A stretch of DNA of 64,000 bases from Flavobacterium sp. (GCF_027484205.1 NZ_JAIXUB010000024.1:248001-312000); one strand, 5' to 3'; counted from the first letter of the stretch, positions 9,107 to 17,726 are shown. The notes: a model not told the origin generated them from the sequence alone. Program-made: numbers and translations.

Positions 9107-10675
9107 TTATTTTTTTATCAGCTTTATCGTTTTTTGATTTCCATTTGAATTCAATTTACAAAAATAAATTCCACTACTTAAGTTTGATAAATCTAATTCG
9201 TTATTTGATGAACTTATATTTTTTTCTAATAATAGTTTTCCTGAAATATCATAAATTGAGGCCTTAGTATTAGCTTCATTTTCATCTATTTGAAAGGTGA
9301 TTTTGTCTAAAAATGGATTTGGAACAATTTGGGTTTTCTGTGAAACTTCTTCTTGATTTGATAAAGTTGTTAAATTATAATGATAAACACTCATATTGTG
9401 TTCGCTTATTGCAAAAAGACTGTCATCATTGGCAATTTTACAATATACACCACTTCCGCCATAAATATTTGGTGTGCTTATCCATTGTTGAACTCCTGAA
9501 TTATTATATTTCAATATAACCATTTGAACGGTTGCCATTGTAGCACTTGCAGTTGGTCCGCCTTTTCCAATAACGATTGGTTCGCCTAAGGAATTAGTAG
9601 TTACATAAAACGGAATTTCATCAACACTACTTACTGCGTTATAAACAGTATTCCACAATTGAACACCATCAGTATCAATTTGTTGTGTTCTCCAATTAGG
9701 TTCAAAACCATAAGAATAAGAAATAATACTTAGTCTGTTTCCACCAAGAGCGAATCTTCTAGGATAATCATTTCCATCAAAATCATAATTTTGTTGCCAA
9801 AGTAAAGTTCCAGTTGGACTCACTTTTTGAACCAATATATCAATATTATTTGTAGCAACAGATGTCGAGTGATTCGTTCTGCCTAAAATGTAAATGTTTC
9901 CTGTGTCATCAACTTCTAAGTCTTCTCCAAAACCCGTTAAGAAACTAGGATTTATATTGTTTACATGAACAAAACCAGCAGAAAAAATTAGATTACCCAA
10001 TGTATCCCATACTACTAAAGGTGTTCCATGAACTGTGTCACTTGAACCAGTCATATAAATTTTGCCATTTTTCAAACGCATTGTTCCAAAACCATAACCG
10101 CTATTTGAGTTATTACTTGTTTGAAACAAAGTACTTCCTGTAGGACTTAATTTTATTAATGTTAAACCTGAAGGTGTCAATTGTGATGTTCCGATATACA
10201 AATTTCCATCAGTATCAACTTCACTTCTTAGAGTAAAACTAGGCGATGTTCCTACAGTTGATGGTGTTACGGGAAGATTTCTTTTCCATAATAATGTTCC
10301 TGATGGACTGTATTTTAGTGCTACAATTGCATCGGCATATTCTGAACTTGAACTAATTGTGTATCTTTTTCCAACAACATAAATATTTCCACTTGAATCA
10401 CAATTGCTCCAAATAGGTTTTTGATAATTACTTGCAATTCCTGAACTATTTGAAACTTCCCAAAGAAAAGTTCCGTTTGAAGCATATTTTCTTGTGTAAA
10501 TATCACTATGCATCCAATGTCCGGTTACAATAACATTATTTGAATTATCTGTAGCCATCATTATGGCAGTTTTATTGTATTCAGAAGCATCATGCATCCA
10601 ATCAAAAGTATATTGAGCAGCAATTATCTCGCTATTTAAAACCGATAATATGAAGATAAGTAGTAATTTTTTCAT
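9107..10675 (-). CDS. Secreted beta-propeller-like protein with T9SS type A sorting domain
   Basis: 522 aa. The Sec signal peptide is MKKLLLIFILSVLNSEIIAAQ. Residues of about 25-430 form repeats of about 55-60 residues with recurring SPSGTLLW / SNGTFLWE and D(T/S)xGN(I/L)Y phrases, typical of SBBP-type beta-propeller blades. The last 75 residues or so (IVPNPF...ISGKLLLEK...LSSGIYFCKL...KLIKK) are a T9SS type A sorting domain, so the protein is exported to the surface. It lies between the sigma and anti-sigma genes and has its own two-block promoter, shared with the divergent lipoprotein at 11380. It may be the surface partner or ligand-binding component of the cascade; that is inference. Confidence 0.85.
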   Translation of the reverse strand: MKKLLLIFILSVLNSEIIAAQYTFDWMHDASEYNKTAIMMATDNSNNVIVTGHWMHSDIYTRKYASNGTFLWEVSNSSGIASNYQKPIWSNCDSSGNIYVVGKRYTISSSSEYADAIVALKYSPSGTLLWKRNLPVTPSTVGTSPSFTLRSEVDTDGNLYIGTSQLTPSGLTLIKLSPTGSTLFQTSNNSNSGYGFGTMRLKNGKIYMTGSSDTVHGTPLVVWDTLGNLIFSAGFVHVNNINPSFLTGFGEDLEVDDTGNIYILGRTNHSTSVATNNIDILVQKVSPTGTLLWQQNYDFDGNDYPRRFALGGNRLSIISYSYGFEPNWRTQQIDTDGVQLWNTVYNAVSSVDEIPFYVTTNSLGEPIVIGKGGPTASATMATVQMVILKYNNSGVQQWISTPNIYGGSGVYCKIANDDSLFAISEHNMSVYHYNLTTLSNQEEVSQKTQIVPNPFLDKITFQIDENEANTKASIYDISGKLLLEKNISSSNNELDLSNLSSGIYFCKLNSNGNQKTIKLIKK

Positions 10676-10721
10676 AATTCAAAACGTTAAATTATAAGTA
10701 ATATTTTCTGTTTAATTACCT

Positions 10722-10751
10722 TATAACAAACTAAGTAATTTTTACCCTACT
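10722..10751 (-). promoter_or_regulatory. Candidate ECF-type promoter, copy 1 (shared two-block element)
   Basis: Read on the minus strand this is AGTAGGGTAAAAA (10751-10739), 9 nt, then TTGTTATA (10729-10722). It lies 46 nt before the ATG at 10675 and overlaps the sigma-gene stop codon. The same 13-mer, spacer length and near-identical second block occur at 11318-11347 on the plus strand. An ECF promoter for the neighbouring sigma factor is the simplest reading. Confidence 0.6.
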
Positions 10752-11268
10752 TAAAACCTTTAAATTCTTTTCTTAATTCAACTAAAGCTAAATGAATTCT
10801 TTTTTCAACTGCTTTAACACTAATATTTAGTTCTTCGGCAATTTCATAATATTTTTTTCCATCAATTCGGTTCATTAAAAAAGCAACTCGTTGAGTTTCA
10901 TTCAAATTTTCAATGGCAACAAGCAGTTTGTCTTTAAATTGTTTCTCTTCTAATAGAAATTCAGGATTTTCATTTGATCTATCTATGTGAGAATTATTTT
11001 TTTGATAGTTTAGTTTTACTTTCTCGTGTGAGATGATATTTAAAGAAGAATTGTTGGCAATTGTGTAAATATAAGATTTAGCTTTTTCTAACGGTACATC
11101 TTTACAATTTTGCCATAGCTTTATAAAGGCTTCCTGTGTGATATCTTCGGCGTGGTCTTGATTTCCAAATTTGAATAACAGAAAATTACGTAGGTTTTTC
11201 GCATGATTGTTGAAAAATTCTGAAAATAAATTTTCTTTACAAGTTTCTGATATTAAATGATTTGCCAT
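10747..11268 (-). CDS. ECF RNA polymerase sigma factor (FecI-like)
   Basis: 173 aa sigma-70 family protein of ECF size. Region 2 spans about 15-85 (FRNFLLFKFGNQDHAEDITQ, then EAFIKLWQN) and region 4 about 110-170, with a helix-turn-helix around YYEIAEELNISVKAVEKRI. It would redirect RNA polymerase when freed from the FecR protein encoded at 8150-9055. Its own upstream region has a TACTTTTA box at 11292-11299, a near match to the housekeeping -7 element. The family assignment is firm; the target genes are inferred from the shared promoter blocks. Confidence 0.94.
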   Translation of the reverse strand: MANHLISETCKENLFSEFFNNHAKNLRNFLLFKFGNQDHAEDITQEAFIKLWQNCKDVPLEKAKSYIYTIANNSSLNIISHEKVKLNYQKNNSHIDRSNENPEFLLEEKQFKDKLLVAIENLNETQRVAFLMNRIDGKKYYEIAEELNISVKAVEKRIHLALVELRKEFKGFK

Positions 11269-11317
11269 GAAAAAATAAATTATTTTTTTTGTAAAAGTAT
11301 TATTTTTTTTATTTCTG

Positions 11318-11347
11318 AGTAGGGTAAAAAGATAATTAATTGTTTTA
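11318..11347 (+). promoter_or_regulatory. Candidate ECF-type promoter, copy 2 (shared two-block element)
   Basis: AGTAGGGTAAAAA at 11318-11330, a 9-nt spacer, then TTGTTTTA at 11340-11347, ending 32 nt before the ATG at 11380. It matches the minus-strand element at 10722-10751 in 13/13 and 7/8 positions of the two blocks with identical spacing. Confidence 0.6.
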
Positions 11348-11379
11348 CTCTCACAATAACCAAAAATTAAAAGTTAATT

Positions 11380-12399
11380 ATGAAAATAGTAAATTACTTT
11401 TTTATCGTTCTAATTTCATTAGTAACAATTTCTTGTCAAGAAGAGGAAGAAGTTGTCATTGAAGATACTACTCAAAATATTGCAAATAGAACACCTTTAA
11501 CAGATTTGATTATTCGTGTTTCTCAAAATCCAACTTCAATTGATAATGTTCTTGATAGTTCAAGTTGCTTTAGAGTTCAATTGCCTGTAACCATAGTTTT
11601 GAACGGAAATTCTATCACGGTAAATTCTGAAACAGATTATCAATTAGTTCAAGATGCAATAGATGCTTTTACAACAGATGATGATATTGTAAACTTTAAT
11701 TATCCAATTACAATTCAATATCAAGATTTTACTACTCAAGTTTTGAATGATTCTGATGATTTAGATGATGTTTTAGATGCGTGTGGTGAAGATGATGGTT
11801 TTGACGAAATTGACTGTGTTTCTGTAGTTTATCCAATATTAATAAATGTATATGATCCTAATAATGAATTGGCTAATACATTGACAATTACAAGTAATAC
11901 AATGTTACATAATTTTCTTGAAAACCTTGAAGATAACGAATATGTAGCAATAAATTATCCAATTTCAATGATAGATTCAAATGGTGAAACAGTTATAATA
12001 ACTAATAACAATCAATTAGAAGATTTTATAGAAGATTCAATTGATGATTGTGATGATGATTCAGGGGTTAGTACACCTATAAATTTAACTGGAACATGGT
12101 ATGTTTCGTATTATTTTGAAGGCGATGATGATGAGACTGTAAATTATAACGGATATAATTTTACCTTTTTTGTAGGCGGAAACATTGAAGTTGAAAAAAG
12201 CGGTACTTATTCTAATGGCATGTGGACAAAATACATTGATGGAGGACAAGATTGGTTAGAATTAGATTTTGACGACTCTGATTTAGGAGATTTAGAAGAA
12301 GATTGGAAAATCGTTGAATTTACAGAAACTCAATTACGATTGAAACATACAAGTGGCGGTGGCGGCGATACAGAATATCTATATTTTACAAAAAACTAA
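11380..12399 (+). CDS. Acidic lipoprotein with two internal repeats and a lipocalin-like C-terminal domain
   Basis: 339 aa. The lipoprotein signal ends at lipobox TISC (Cys at about residue 19), followed by a very acidic stretch. Residues of about 50-230 contain two related units, each starting near a Cys and containing a YP(I/V) strand and a DxxD-rich helix ending in DAC or DDC. The last 110 residues or so (GTWYVSYYF...GYNFTF...DLEEDWKI...TEYLYFTKN) closely resemble the next gene product, so the pair arose by duplication. It has a two-block promoter shared with the T9SS gene across the sigma factor, so it is probably part of that regulon. Function unknown. Confidence 0.8.
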   Translation: MKIVNYFFIVLISLVTISCQEEEEVVIEDTTQNIANRTPLTDLIIRVSQNPTSIDNVLDSSSCFRVQLPVTIVLNGNSITVNSETDYQLVQDAIDAFTTDDDIVNFNYPITIQYQDFTTQVLNDSDDLDDVLDACGEDDGFDEIDCVSVVYPILINVYDPNNELANTLTITSNTMLHNFLENLEDNEYVAINYPISMIDSNGETVIITNNNQLEDFIEDSIDDCDDDSGVSTPINLTGTWYVSYYFEGDDDETVNYNGYNFTFFVGGNIEVEKSGTYSNGMWTKYIDGGQDWLELDFDDSDLGDLEEDWKIVEFTETQLRLKHTSGGGGDTEYLYFTKN

Positions 12400-12429
12400 T
12401 AATAATTACTAATCAATAAATTTAAAATC

Positions 12430-12894
12430 ATGAAAAAGTTAACCTTACTTCCAATCTTATCTTTAATTTTTATGTTGAATATGGCTTCAACATGCAGTGG
12501 CGACGATAATAATTCATCATCTGTAGATGCAACACCTGTTATAAATACAGTAACTTCAGGAACATGGCGAGTGACTTATTATTTTGATACAGATACTGAT
12601 GAAACGAACCATTTTACTGGATATAATTTCACTTTTAATGGTTCAAATGTTTTAACTGCTACTAATGGAACAAATTCATACACAGGTTCATGGTCAGTAA
12701 TAAGTGATGATAGTAGTGATGACGATAACCCTAGTGGAGATTTAGATTTCAATATTCTTTTTAGTTCACCAGCAAATTTTGCTGATTTGTCTGACGATTG
12801 GGATATTCTTTCAAGAACTGCTACAAAAATTGAGTTAATTGATGTTAGCGGTGGAAATGGAGGAACAGATTATTTAACTTTCGAGAAAAATTAG
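12430..12894 (+). CDS. Small lipoprotein, paralogue of the upstream C-terminal domain
   Basis: 154 aa with a lipoprotein signal peptide (Cys at about 22, in MASTCSGDD). The body (about 40-154) aligns with the C-terminal domain of the preceding gene: GTWRVTYYFDTDTDET against GTWYVSYYFEGDDDET, then GYNFTF, DLSDDWDI and DYLTFEKN. It starts 30 nt after the upstream stop, so the two are very likely co-transcribed. The fold looks like a lipocalin-like beta-barrel. Function unknown. Confidence 0.78.
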   Translation: MKKLTLLPILSLIFMLNMASTCSGDDNNSSSVDATPVINTVTSGTWRVTYYFDTDTDETNHFTGYNFTFNGSNVLTATNGTNSYTGSWSVISDDSSDDDNPSGDLDFNILFSSPANFADLSDDWDILSRTATKIELIDVSGGNGGTDYLTFEKN

Positions 12895-12922
12895 TACCTA
12901 CTTTACTTTACTATATGCTAGA

Positions 12923-12954
12923 AAGCCATTCTATTTATTTAGGATGGTTTTTTT
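12923..12954 (+). terminator. Rho-independent terminator after the lipoprotein pair
   Basis: AAGCCAT pairs with ATGGTTT (one G-T) with CTA/TAG extending the stem inward, followed by a T-run. It separates the lipoproteins from ffh. Confidence 0.65.
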
Positions 12955-12988
12955 CTTTTAATACTTTCATACTTCAATTTCAAATGCT

Positions 12989-12996
12989 TAAATTTG
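12989..12996 (+). promoter_or_regulatory. ffh promoter, -7 box
   Basis: TAAATTTG matches TAnnTTTG exactly. TTTC at 12965-12968 is a possible degenerate -33 element with a 20-nt spacer. The ATG is 29 nt downstream of the box. Confidence 0.55.
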
Positions 12997-13025
12997 CACT
13001 TCATTTTTAGAAAACTCCAATAATT

Positions 13026-14363
13026 ATGTTCAATAATTTAAGCGAAAAATTAGATAAAGCATTTCATATCCTAAAAGGACACGGAAAAATCACAGAAGTA
13101 AACGTTGCCGAAACTCTTAAAGAAGTTCGACGTGCTTTACTTGATGCCGATGTAAACTTTAAAATTGCTAAAGATTTTACTACAACAGTAAAGGAAAAAG
13201 CAATTGGTCAAAACGTATTAACCACTTTAGAACCAGGACAACTTTTGGTGAAATTAGTTAAGGATGAATTGACTGAATTAATGGGTGGCGATGCTGCAGG
13301 AATTAATCTTTCAGGAAATCCAACAGTTATATTAATGTCGGGTTTACAAGGTTCAGGAAAAACTACATTTTCTGGAAAACTTGCCAATTATCTAAAAACT
13401 AAAAAGAACAAAAAACCACTTTTAGTTGCTTGTGATATTTATCGTCCAGCGGCAATCAATCAATTACATGTTGTAGGTGAACAAGTTGGAGTTGAGGTTT
13501 ACTCAGAACCTGAAAATAAAAATCCTGTTGACATATCTTTAAAAGCAATTGCTTATGCAAAAGCAAATGGTTTTAATGTCGTTATTGTCGATACTGCTGG
13601 TCGTTTAGCTGTTGATGAAGAAATGATGACAGAAATTGCGAATGTTCATAAAGCAATTCAACCTCAAGAAACGTTGTTTGTTGTAGATGCTATGACAGGT
13701 CAAGATGCTGTAAATACGGCAAAAGCATTCAACGATAGATTAAATTTTGATGGAGTTATTCTAACAAAATTAGATGGTGATACTCGTGGTGGAGCTGCAA
13801 TATCTATTAAATCTGTAGTGGACAAACCAATTAAATTTATTGGTACAGGTGAAAAAATGGATGCTATTGATGTTTTCTATCCAAGTCGTATGGCTGATAG
13901 AATTCTTGGTATGGGTGACGTAGTTTCACTTGTTGAAAGAGCTCAAGAGCAGTATAATGAAGAAGAAGCAAGAAAGTTACAAAAGAAAATTGCTAAAAAT
14001 GAGTTCGGTTTTGATGATTTCTTGACTCAAATTCAACAAATCAAAAAAATGGGTAGCATGAAAGATTTAGTTGGAATGATACCTGGAGCTGGAAAAGCAA
14101 TGAAAGATGTTGAAATTGAAGATGATGCATTTAAACATATTGAAGCAATAATTCACTCCATGACTCCAATTGAAAGAAGCAAACCTTCAGTTCTAGATAT
14201 GAAACGCAAAACTAGAATTGCAAAAGGTTCAGGAACAAAAATTGAGCAAGTAAATCAATTGCTAAAGCAGTTTGACCAAATGAGCAAAATGATGAAAATG
14301 ATGCAAGGTCCAGGCGGAAAAAACTTGATGCGAGCAATGGGTGGAATGAAAGGAATGAAATAA
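13026..14363 (+). CDS. ffh: Signal recognition particle GTPase
   Basis: 445 aa SRP54 protein that binds SRP RNA and emerging signal sequences and docks with FtsY for co-translational membrane targeting. The N domain occupies about 1-90. The G domain (about 90-295) has P-loop GLQGSGKTT, DTAGRL and TKLDGDTRGG. The C-terminal M domain is methionine-rich (MSKMMKMMQGPGG, MRAMGGMKGMK). Length is usual for the family. It has its own promoter and terminator. Confidence 0.98.
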   Translation: MFNNLSEKLDKAFHILKGHGKITEVNVAETLKEVRRALLDADVNFKIAKDFTTTVKEKAIGQNVLTTLEPGQLLVKLVKDELTELMGGDAAGINLSGNPTVILMSGLQGSGKTTFSGKLANYLKTKKNKKPLLVACDIYRPAAINQLHVVGEQVGVEVYSEPENKNPVDISLKAIAYAKANGFNVVIVDTAGRLAVDEEMMTEIANVHKAIQPQETLFVVDAMTGQDAVNTAKAFNDRLNFDGVILTKLDGDTRGGAAISIKSVVDKPIKFIGTGEKMDAIDVFYPSRMADRILGMGDVVSLVERAQEQYNEEEARKLQKKIAKNEFGFDDFLTQIQQIKKMGSMKDLVGMIPGAGKAMKDVEIEDDAFKHIEAIIHSMTPIERSKPSVLDMKRKTRIAKGSGTKIEQVNQLLKQFDQMSKMMKMMQGPGGKNLMRAMGGMKGMK

Positions 14364-14366
14364 TAT

Positions 14367-14393
14367 AAAGACGCGATTTTTCGCGTCTTTTTT
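14367..14393 (+). terminator. Rho-independent terminator after ffh
   Basis: A 10-bp perfect stem AAAGACGCGA / TCGCGTCTTT with a TTTT loop, followed by a T-run. Confidence 0.9.
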
Positions 14394-14423
14394 TAAATAC
14401 ACAACACAACAAATAACTACAAA

Positions 14424-15308
14424 ATGACAATTTTAGACGGAAAAAAAGTTTCAGAAGATATTAAAAATGAAATCGCTGTTGAGGTTCAAAAAATGAGAGA
14501 CAATGGTGAAAAAGTTCCTCATTTAGCAGCAATAATTGTTGGAAATGATGGAGCAAGTTTAACTTATGTTGGAAGTAAAGTAAAAGCTTGTGAAAGAGTA
14601 GGTTTTGAATCTACATTAGTAAAAATGCCAAGTACAACATCGGAAACAGAGTTGCTAAAAAAAATTAAAGAACTAAATCAAAATGATGACATTGATGGGT
14701 TTATTGTACAACTTCCTTTACCAAAACAAATCGATACACAAAATGTCATAAATGCTATAGATCCAAGTAAAGACGTTGATGGTTTTCACCCAGAAAATTT
14801 TGGAAAAATGGCTTTAGATATGAGTACGTTCATTCCTGCAACACCTTTTGGAATTCTTGAAATTTTAGAACGATATAATGTTCCAACAGATGGAAAACAC
14901 ACTGTAATCATTGGAAGAAGTCACATTGTTGGTCGACCAATGAGTATTTTGATGGGAAGAAATCATTTTCCCGGAAATTCAACGGTTACTTTAACACATA
15001 GTCATACTAAAAACATTAATCAAATTACCTCACAAGCTGATATTATCATCACCGCACTTGGTGTTCCAAATTATCTAAAAGCGGAAATGGTAAAAGATGA
15101 TGTTGTAATTATCGATGTAGGAATTACAAGAGTAGCAGATGAAGCTTCTGAAAAAGGATATAAAATTGTTGGCGATGTAGATTTTGAAAATGTATCGAAA
15201 AAAGCATCTTATATTACACCTGTTCCTGGTGGCGTTGGTCCAATGACAATTGCAATGTTATTAAAAAACACTTTGTTAGCAAGAGAACAAAAACTAATGA
15301 AGAAATAG
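14424..15308 (+). CDS. folD: Bifunctional methylenetetrahydrofolate dehydrogenase / methenyltetrahydrofolate cyclohydrolase
   Basis: 294 aa cytoplasmic enzyme interconverting 5,10-methylene-, 5,10-methenyl- and 10-formyl-tetrahydrofolate for purine and formyl-Met synthesis. Visible signatures are YVGSKVKACERVGF (with the catalytic Lys), GFIVQLPLP, the NADP-site GRSHIVGRPMS and the C-terminal PGGVGPMTIAMLL. An acetyltransferase ATG begins 1 nt after the stop, so the two are probably co-transcribed. Confidence 0.98.
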   Translation: MTILDGKKVSEDIKNEIAVEVQKMRDNGEKVPHLAAIIVGNDGASLTYVGSKVKACERVGFESTLVKMPSTTSETELLKKIKELNQNDDIDGFIVQLPLPKQIDTQNVINAIDPSKDVDGFHPENFGKMALDMSTFIPATPFGILEILERYNVPTDGKHTVIIGRSHIVGRPMSILMGRNHFPGNSTVTLTHSHTKNINQITSQADIIITALGVPNYLKAEMVKDDVVIIDVGITRVADEASEKGYKIVGDVDFENVSKKASYITPVPGGVGPMTIAMLLKNTLLAREQKLMKK

Positions 15309-15309
15309 C

Positions 15310-15804
15310 ATGACAATTTCTGTAGTTTCAAAAAATCAATTGTCAATTATTAGAGATTTGGCATATCAAATTTGGCCAAATGCCTATGGAGAAATTCTTT
15401 CCAATGAGCAATTGGAGTATATGCTTAATTTAATTTACAGTATTGATTCTTTAGAAAAACAAATCGATAATGGTCATACTTTTTTGCTTGTTGAAGATGG
15501 AAATCAGTATGTCGGATTTGCTTCTTATGAATTGAATTATGAAAATTCTAACAAAGCAAAGATTCAAAAACTGTATGTTTTGCCTCAAATTCAAGGAAAA
15601 GGAATTGGCAAAAAACTAATAGATTTTATTAAGGAAATAGCTGTTGAAAATAAAAATCTTTCGCTTGTATTAAACGTAAATAGATTTAATAAAGCGAAAG
15701 ATTTTTATGAAAAATATGGATTTGAAATCACTAAAGAAGTCAAAATCGATATTGGAAATGATTATATAATGGATGATTATGTAATGGAATTTCAGTTGAA
15801 ATAA
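15310..15804 (+). CDS. GNAT family N-acetyltransferase
   Basis: 164 aa. The acetyl-CoA binding motif A is seen as IQKLYVLPQIQGKGIGKKL at about residues 78-97, followed by the usual NxxAxxFYEKYGF motif B (FNKAKDFYEKYGF). It directly follows folD with a single intervening base. The acceptor substrate cannot be predicted. Confidence 0.88.
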   Translation: MTISVVSKNQLSIIRDLAYQIWPNAYGEILSNEQLEYMLNLIYSIDSLEKQIDNGHTFLLVEDGNQYVGFASYELNYENSNKAKIQKLYVLPQIQGKGIGKKLIDFIKEIAVENKNLSLVLNVNRFNKAKDFYEKYGFEITKEVKIDIGNDYIMDDYVMEFQLK

Positions 15805-15807
15805 ATT

Positions 15808-16347
15808 TTATTTCAAAGTAGCATCAATTTTTACATTCACCTTTTTAGAAACTTTTTTACTAACAACACTTGGAATTTTTATATCAAAATCATCTGTGTT
15901 TACATAAAAACTAGAATTCAAATCAACACCATTTGCTACTTTTTTTAGAGTTGCAGTAATAGTAATTTCTTTAGATTTTCCGTGAAGTTCTATAGTTCCT
16001 TTAATGGTATAGGTTTTTCCTTCAGTAGTTAGTTTTGAAAAATCAAAATTTTCAATTTTACCTTTAAAAGTTGATTTAGGAAACTTATCGCTTTCAACGT
16101 AGTTTTCATTAAAATGTTCTTCCATCAAAGCTACTTTAAATCGGAATCCTTTAACTAAAGCTAAGGAAGCAATTTCACCTGTTTTAGTATTGATTATAAA
16201 AGTTACACCATCATTTTTAGCTTTTACTTCCTCAAAAGAAGGAACAGAAGCTTCAAAAGATAATGAGCCATTTTTAGTCACAATTTTATCTTGTGCAAAT
16301 AATGTTGAGCTAACAATAATTGCTAGAAATAGAAATATTTTTTTCAT
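15808..16347 (-). CDS. YceI family periplasmic protein
   Basis: 179 aa with signal peptide MKKIFLFLAIIVSSTLFAQ. The body has the YceI lipocalin-like beta-barrel pattern (NGSLSFEASVPSFEEV, FPKSTFKGKI, YTIKGTIELHGKSKEITI). YceI proteins bind polyisoprenoid-like lipids in the periplasm and often sit beside cytochromes. Here a c-type cytochrome gene lies 29 nt upstream on the same strand, so the two likely form an operon. Substrate unknown. Confidence 0.88.
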   Translation of the reverse strand: MKKIFLFLAIIVSSTLFAQDKIVTKNGSLSFEASVPSFEEVKAKNDGVTFIINTKTGEIASLALVKGFRFKVALMEEHFNENYVESDKFPKSTFKGKIENFDFSKLTTEGKTYTIKGTIELHGKSKEITITATLKKVANGVDLNSSFYVNTDDFDIKIPSVVSKKVSKKVNVKIDATLK

Positions 16348-16376
16348 AGTATTTTTTTTAAATTTATTTACAGCAA

Positions 16377-16739
16377 TTATTCTGCCAAACCTTCATCTTC
16401 CCATTGACTAATTAAATCTATTGTTACTTGTGGTAATCTTTGTGCACCAAGAGGCATTGCTCCAGTTGAACCTTCAGTTCTAGAAATTCTATCAATTAAA
16501 CCTCTATTTAAAACTGCATCTTTAACTTCTTCGTATGTAGTTAAAGACATTGGCGCTCCAAAAGAAGGAGTTGAACCATGGCATTGTAAACAATTGTTAT
16601 CAATAATGTTTTTTATTGAAGTGGAGTATTTAACTTCTTGATTTGGGTCAAATGAAACTAAATCATCTGTACTATCATTAGTACAACTACTTAAAAGTAG
16701 TATTGGAAGTAAAAAAAATGGTAAAATTCTGATTTTCAT
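16377..16739 (-). CDS. Small c-type cytochrome lipoprotein
   Basis: 120 aa. The signal ends at a lipobox-like LLSSC, followed by one haem-c motif CLQCH at about residues 50-54 and a Met-containing segment (GAPMSL, GAMPLGAQRLP) that could supply the distal ligand. The C-terminal helix (TIDLISQWEDEGL) is typical of single-haem cytochrome c domains. It should face the periplasm and act in electron transfer; a partner is not evident, though YceI follows directly. It is divergent from the OB-fold gene at 16820. Confidence 0.85.
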   Translation of the reverse strand: MKIRILPFFLLPILLLSSCTNDSTDDLVSFDPNQEVKYSTSIKNIIDNNCLQCHGSTPSFGAPMSLTTYEEVKDAVLNRGLIDRISRTEGSTGAMPLGAQRLPQVTIDLISQWEDEGLAE

Positions 16740-16795
16740 AGCGATTTGTTTAAAAACATGATTAATATCATTGCATAAAATTAAAAAAAAATTAT

Positions 16796-16803
16796 TAATT
16801 TTG
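16796..16803 (+). promoter_or_regulatory. -7 box for the OB-fold/ankyrin/T9SS operon
   Basis: TAATTTTG matches TAnnTTTG. ATTG at 16770-16773 lies 22 nt upstream as a possible -33. The ATG at 16820 is 17 nt downstream. Confidence 0.5.
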
Positions 16804-16819
16804 GATAAAATTTTTACAA

Positions 16820-17209
16820 ATGAAGAAAAAAATTATAATATTTCTTATTATTGTTAGTGTTTTAGCTTTTTTTGGTTATAAATACATTTATCAAAGTCAC
16901 AGAGATATAAGTTCTGAAACCGCTTCTTTTTCAATAAAAGTAGAACAATTAAAGAAAGATTTTAGTTCAAATGATAGTGTTGCAAATGCAAAATATCTTG
17001 ATAAAACTATAGTCATTTACGGAGAAGTTACAAATGTGGATTTAGAGAATAAACAATTAATAATCGATTCATCTTTAAATGCAAAAATGACAGGTGATAT
17101 TTCAGCAATAAAAGTCAAGGATAAAGTTACTCTAAAAGGAAGATTTATTGGTTATAATGATTTGCTTGAAGAGTTTGAAATGGATCAATGTACAATTGAA
17201 AAAGAATGA
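16820..17209 (+). CDS. Membrane-anchored OB-fold (tRNA_anti-like) protein
   Basis: 129 aa. An N-terminal hydrophobic anchor (about 4-23) is followed by a soluble domain at about 45-129 whose pattern (YLDKTIVIYGEVTNVDLENKQLIIDSS...VKDKVTLKGRFIGYND) fits OB-fold tRNA_anti-like exported proteins. It overlaps the next gene by 4 nt (ATGA). The role in the envelope is unknown despite the nucleic-acid-binding family name. Confidence 0.75.
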   Translation: MKKKIIIFLIIVSVLAFFGYKYIYQSHRDISSETASFSIKVEQLKKDFSSNDSVANAKYLDKTIVIYGEVTNVDLENKQLIIDSSLNAKMTGDISAIKVKDKVTLKGRFIGYNDLLEEFEMDQCTIEKE

Positions 17210-17721
17210 TAAAAAAAATAGTTTTATTTGTAATTCTAAATTCATTTTTTAGTTTTTGTCAACAAAAAGATATTTTTTTAGTTGCCAGAAATGGTAGTGT
17301 TTTTGAAATGGAATCAATACTAAAAGAAAGCCCAAGTGCATTAAATTCTAAAAATGAATATGGATTTTCACCATTAATATTAGCTTGTTACAAATCAAAT
17401 AATGATGTAGCACGTTATTTAATCGAAAACAAAGCCGATTTAGATTATGTTTCCCAAGAAGGAACAGCATTGATGGCGGCAACAGTTAAAGGAAATGCTA
17501 AGTTAGTTGAATTGTTATTATCAAATAATGCAAATCCTAATTTAACCGATGAAAAAGGAACAACTGCTTTGATGTATGCCGTTCAATTTAAAAATGAAGA
17601 AATAATACAATTGCTTTTGAAATATAAAGCTGATAAAACAAAAATAAATAACGAAGGAAAAACGGCATTTGAATTTGCGGTTTTTTCTAAAAACGATAAT
17701 ATAATTAACCTTTTAAAATAA
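17206..17721 (+). CDS. Exported ankyrin-repeat protein
   Basis: 171 aa with a short signal peptide (to about residue 19). It has four ankyrin repeats from about residue 22, for example YGFSPLILACYKSNNDVARYL, GTALMAATVKGNAKLVELLL and GTTALMYAVQFKNEEIIQLLL. Ankyrin arrays bind proteins. It lies between an OB-fold and a T9SS protein, overlapping the former by 4 nt, so the three are probably translated together. No specific function is assignable. Confidence 0.85.
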   Translation: MIKKIVLFVILNSFFSFCQQKDIFLVARNGSVFEMESILKESPSALNSKNEYGFSPLILACYKSNNDVARYLIENKADLDYVSQEGTALMAATVKGNAKLVELLLSNNANPNLTDEKGTTALMYAVQFKNEEIIQLLLKYKADKTKINNEGKTAFEFAVFSKNDNIINLLK

Positions 17722-17726
17722 ATGCT

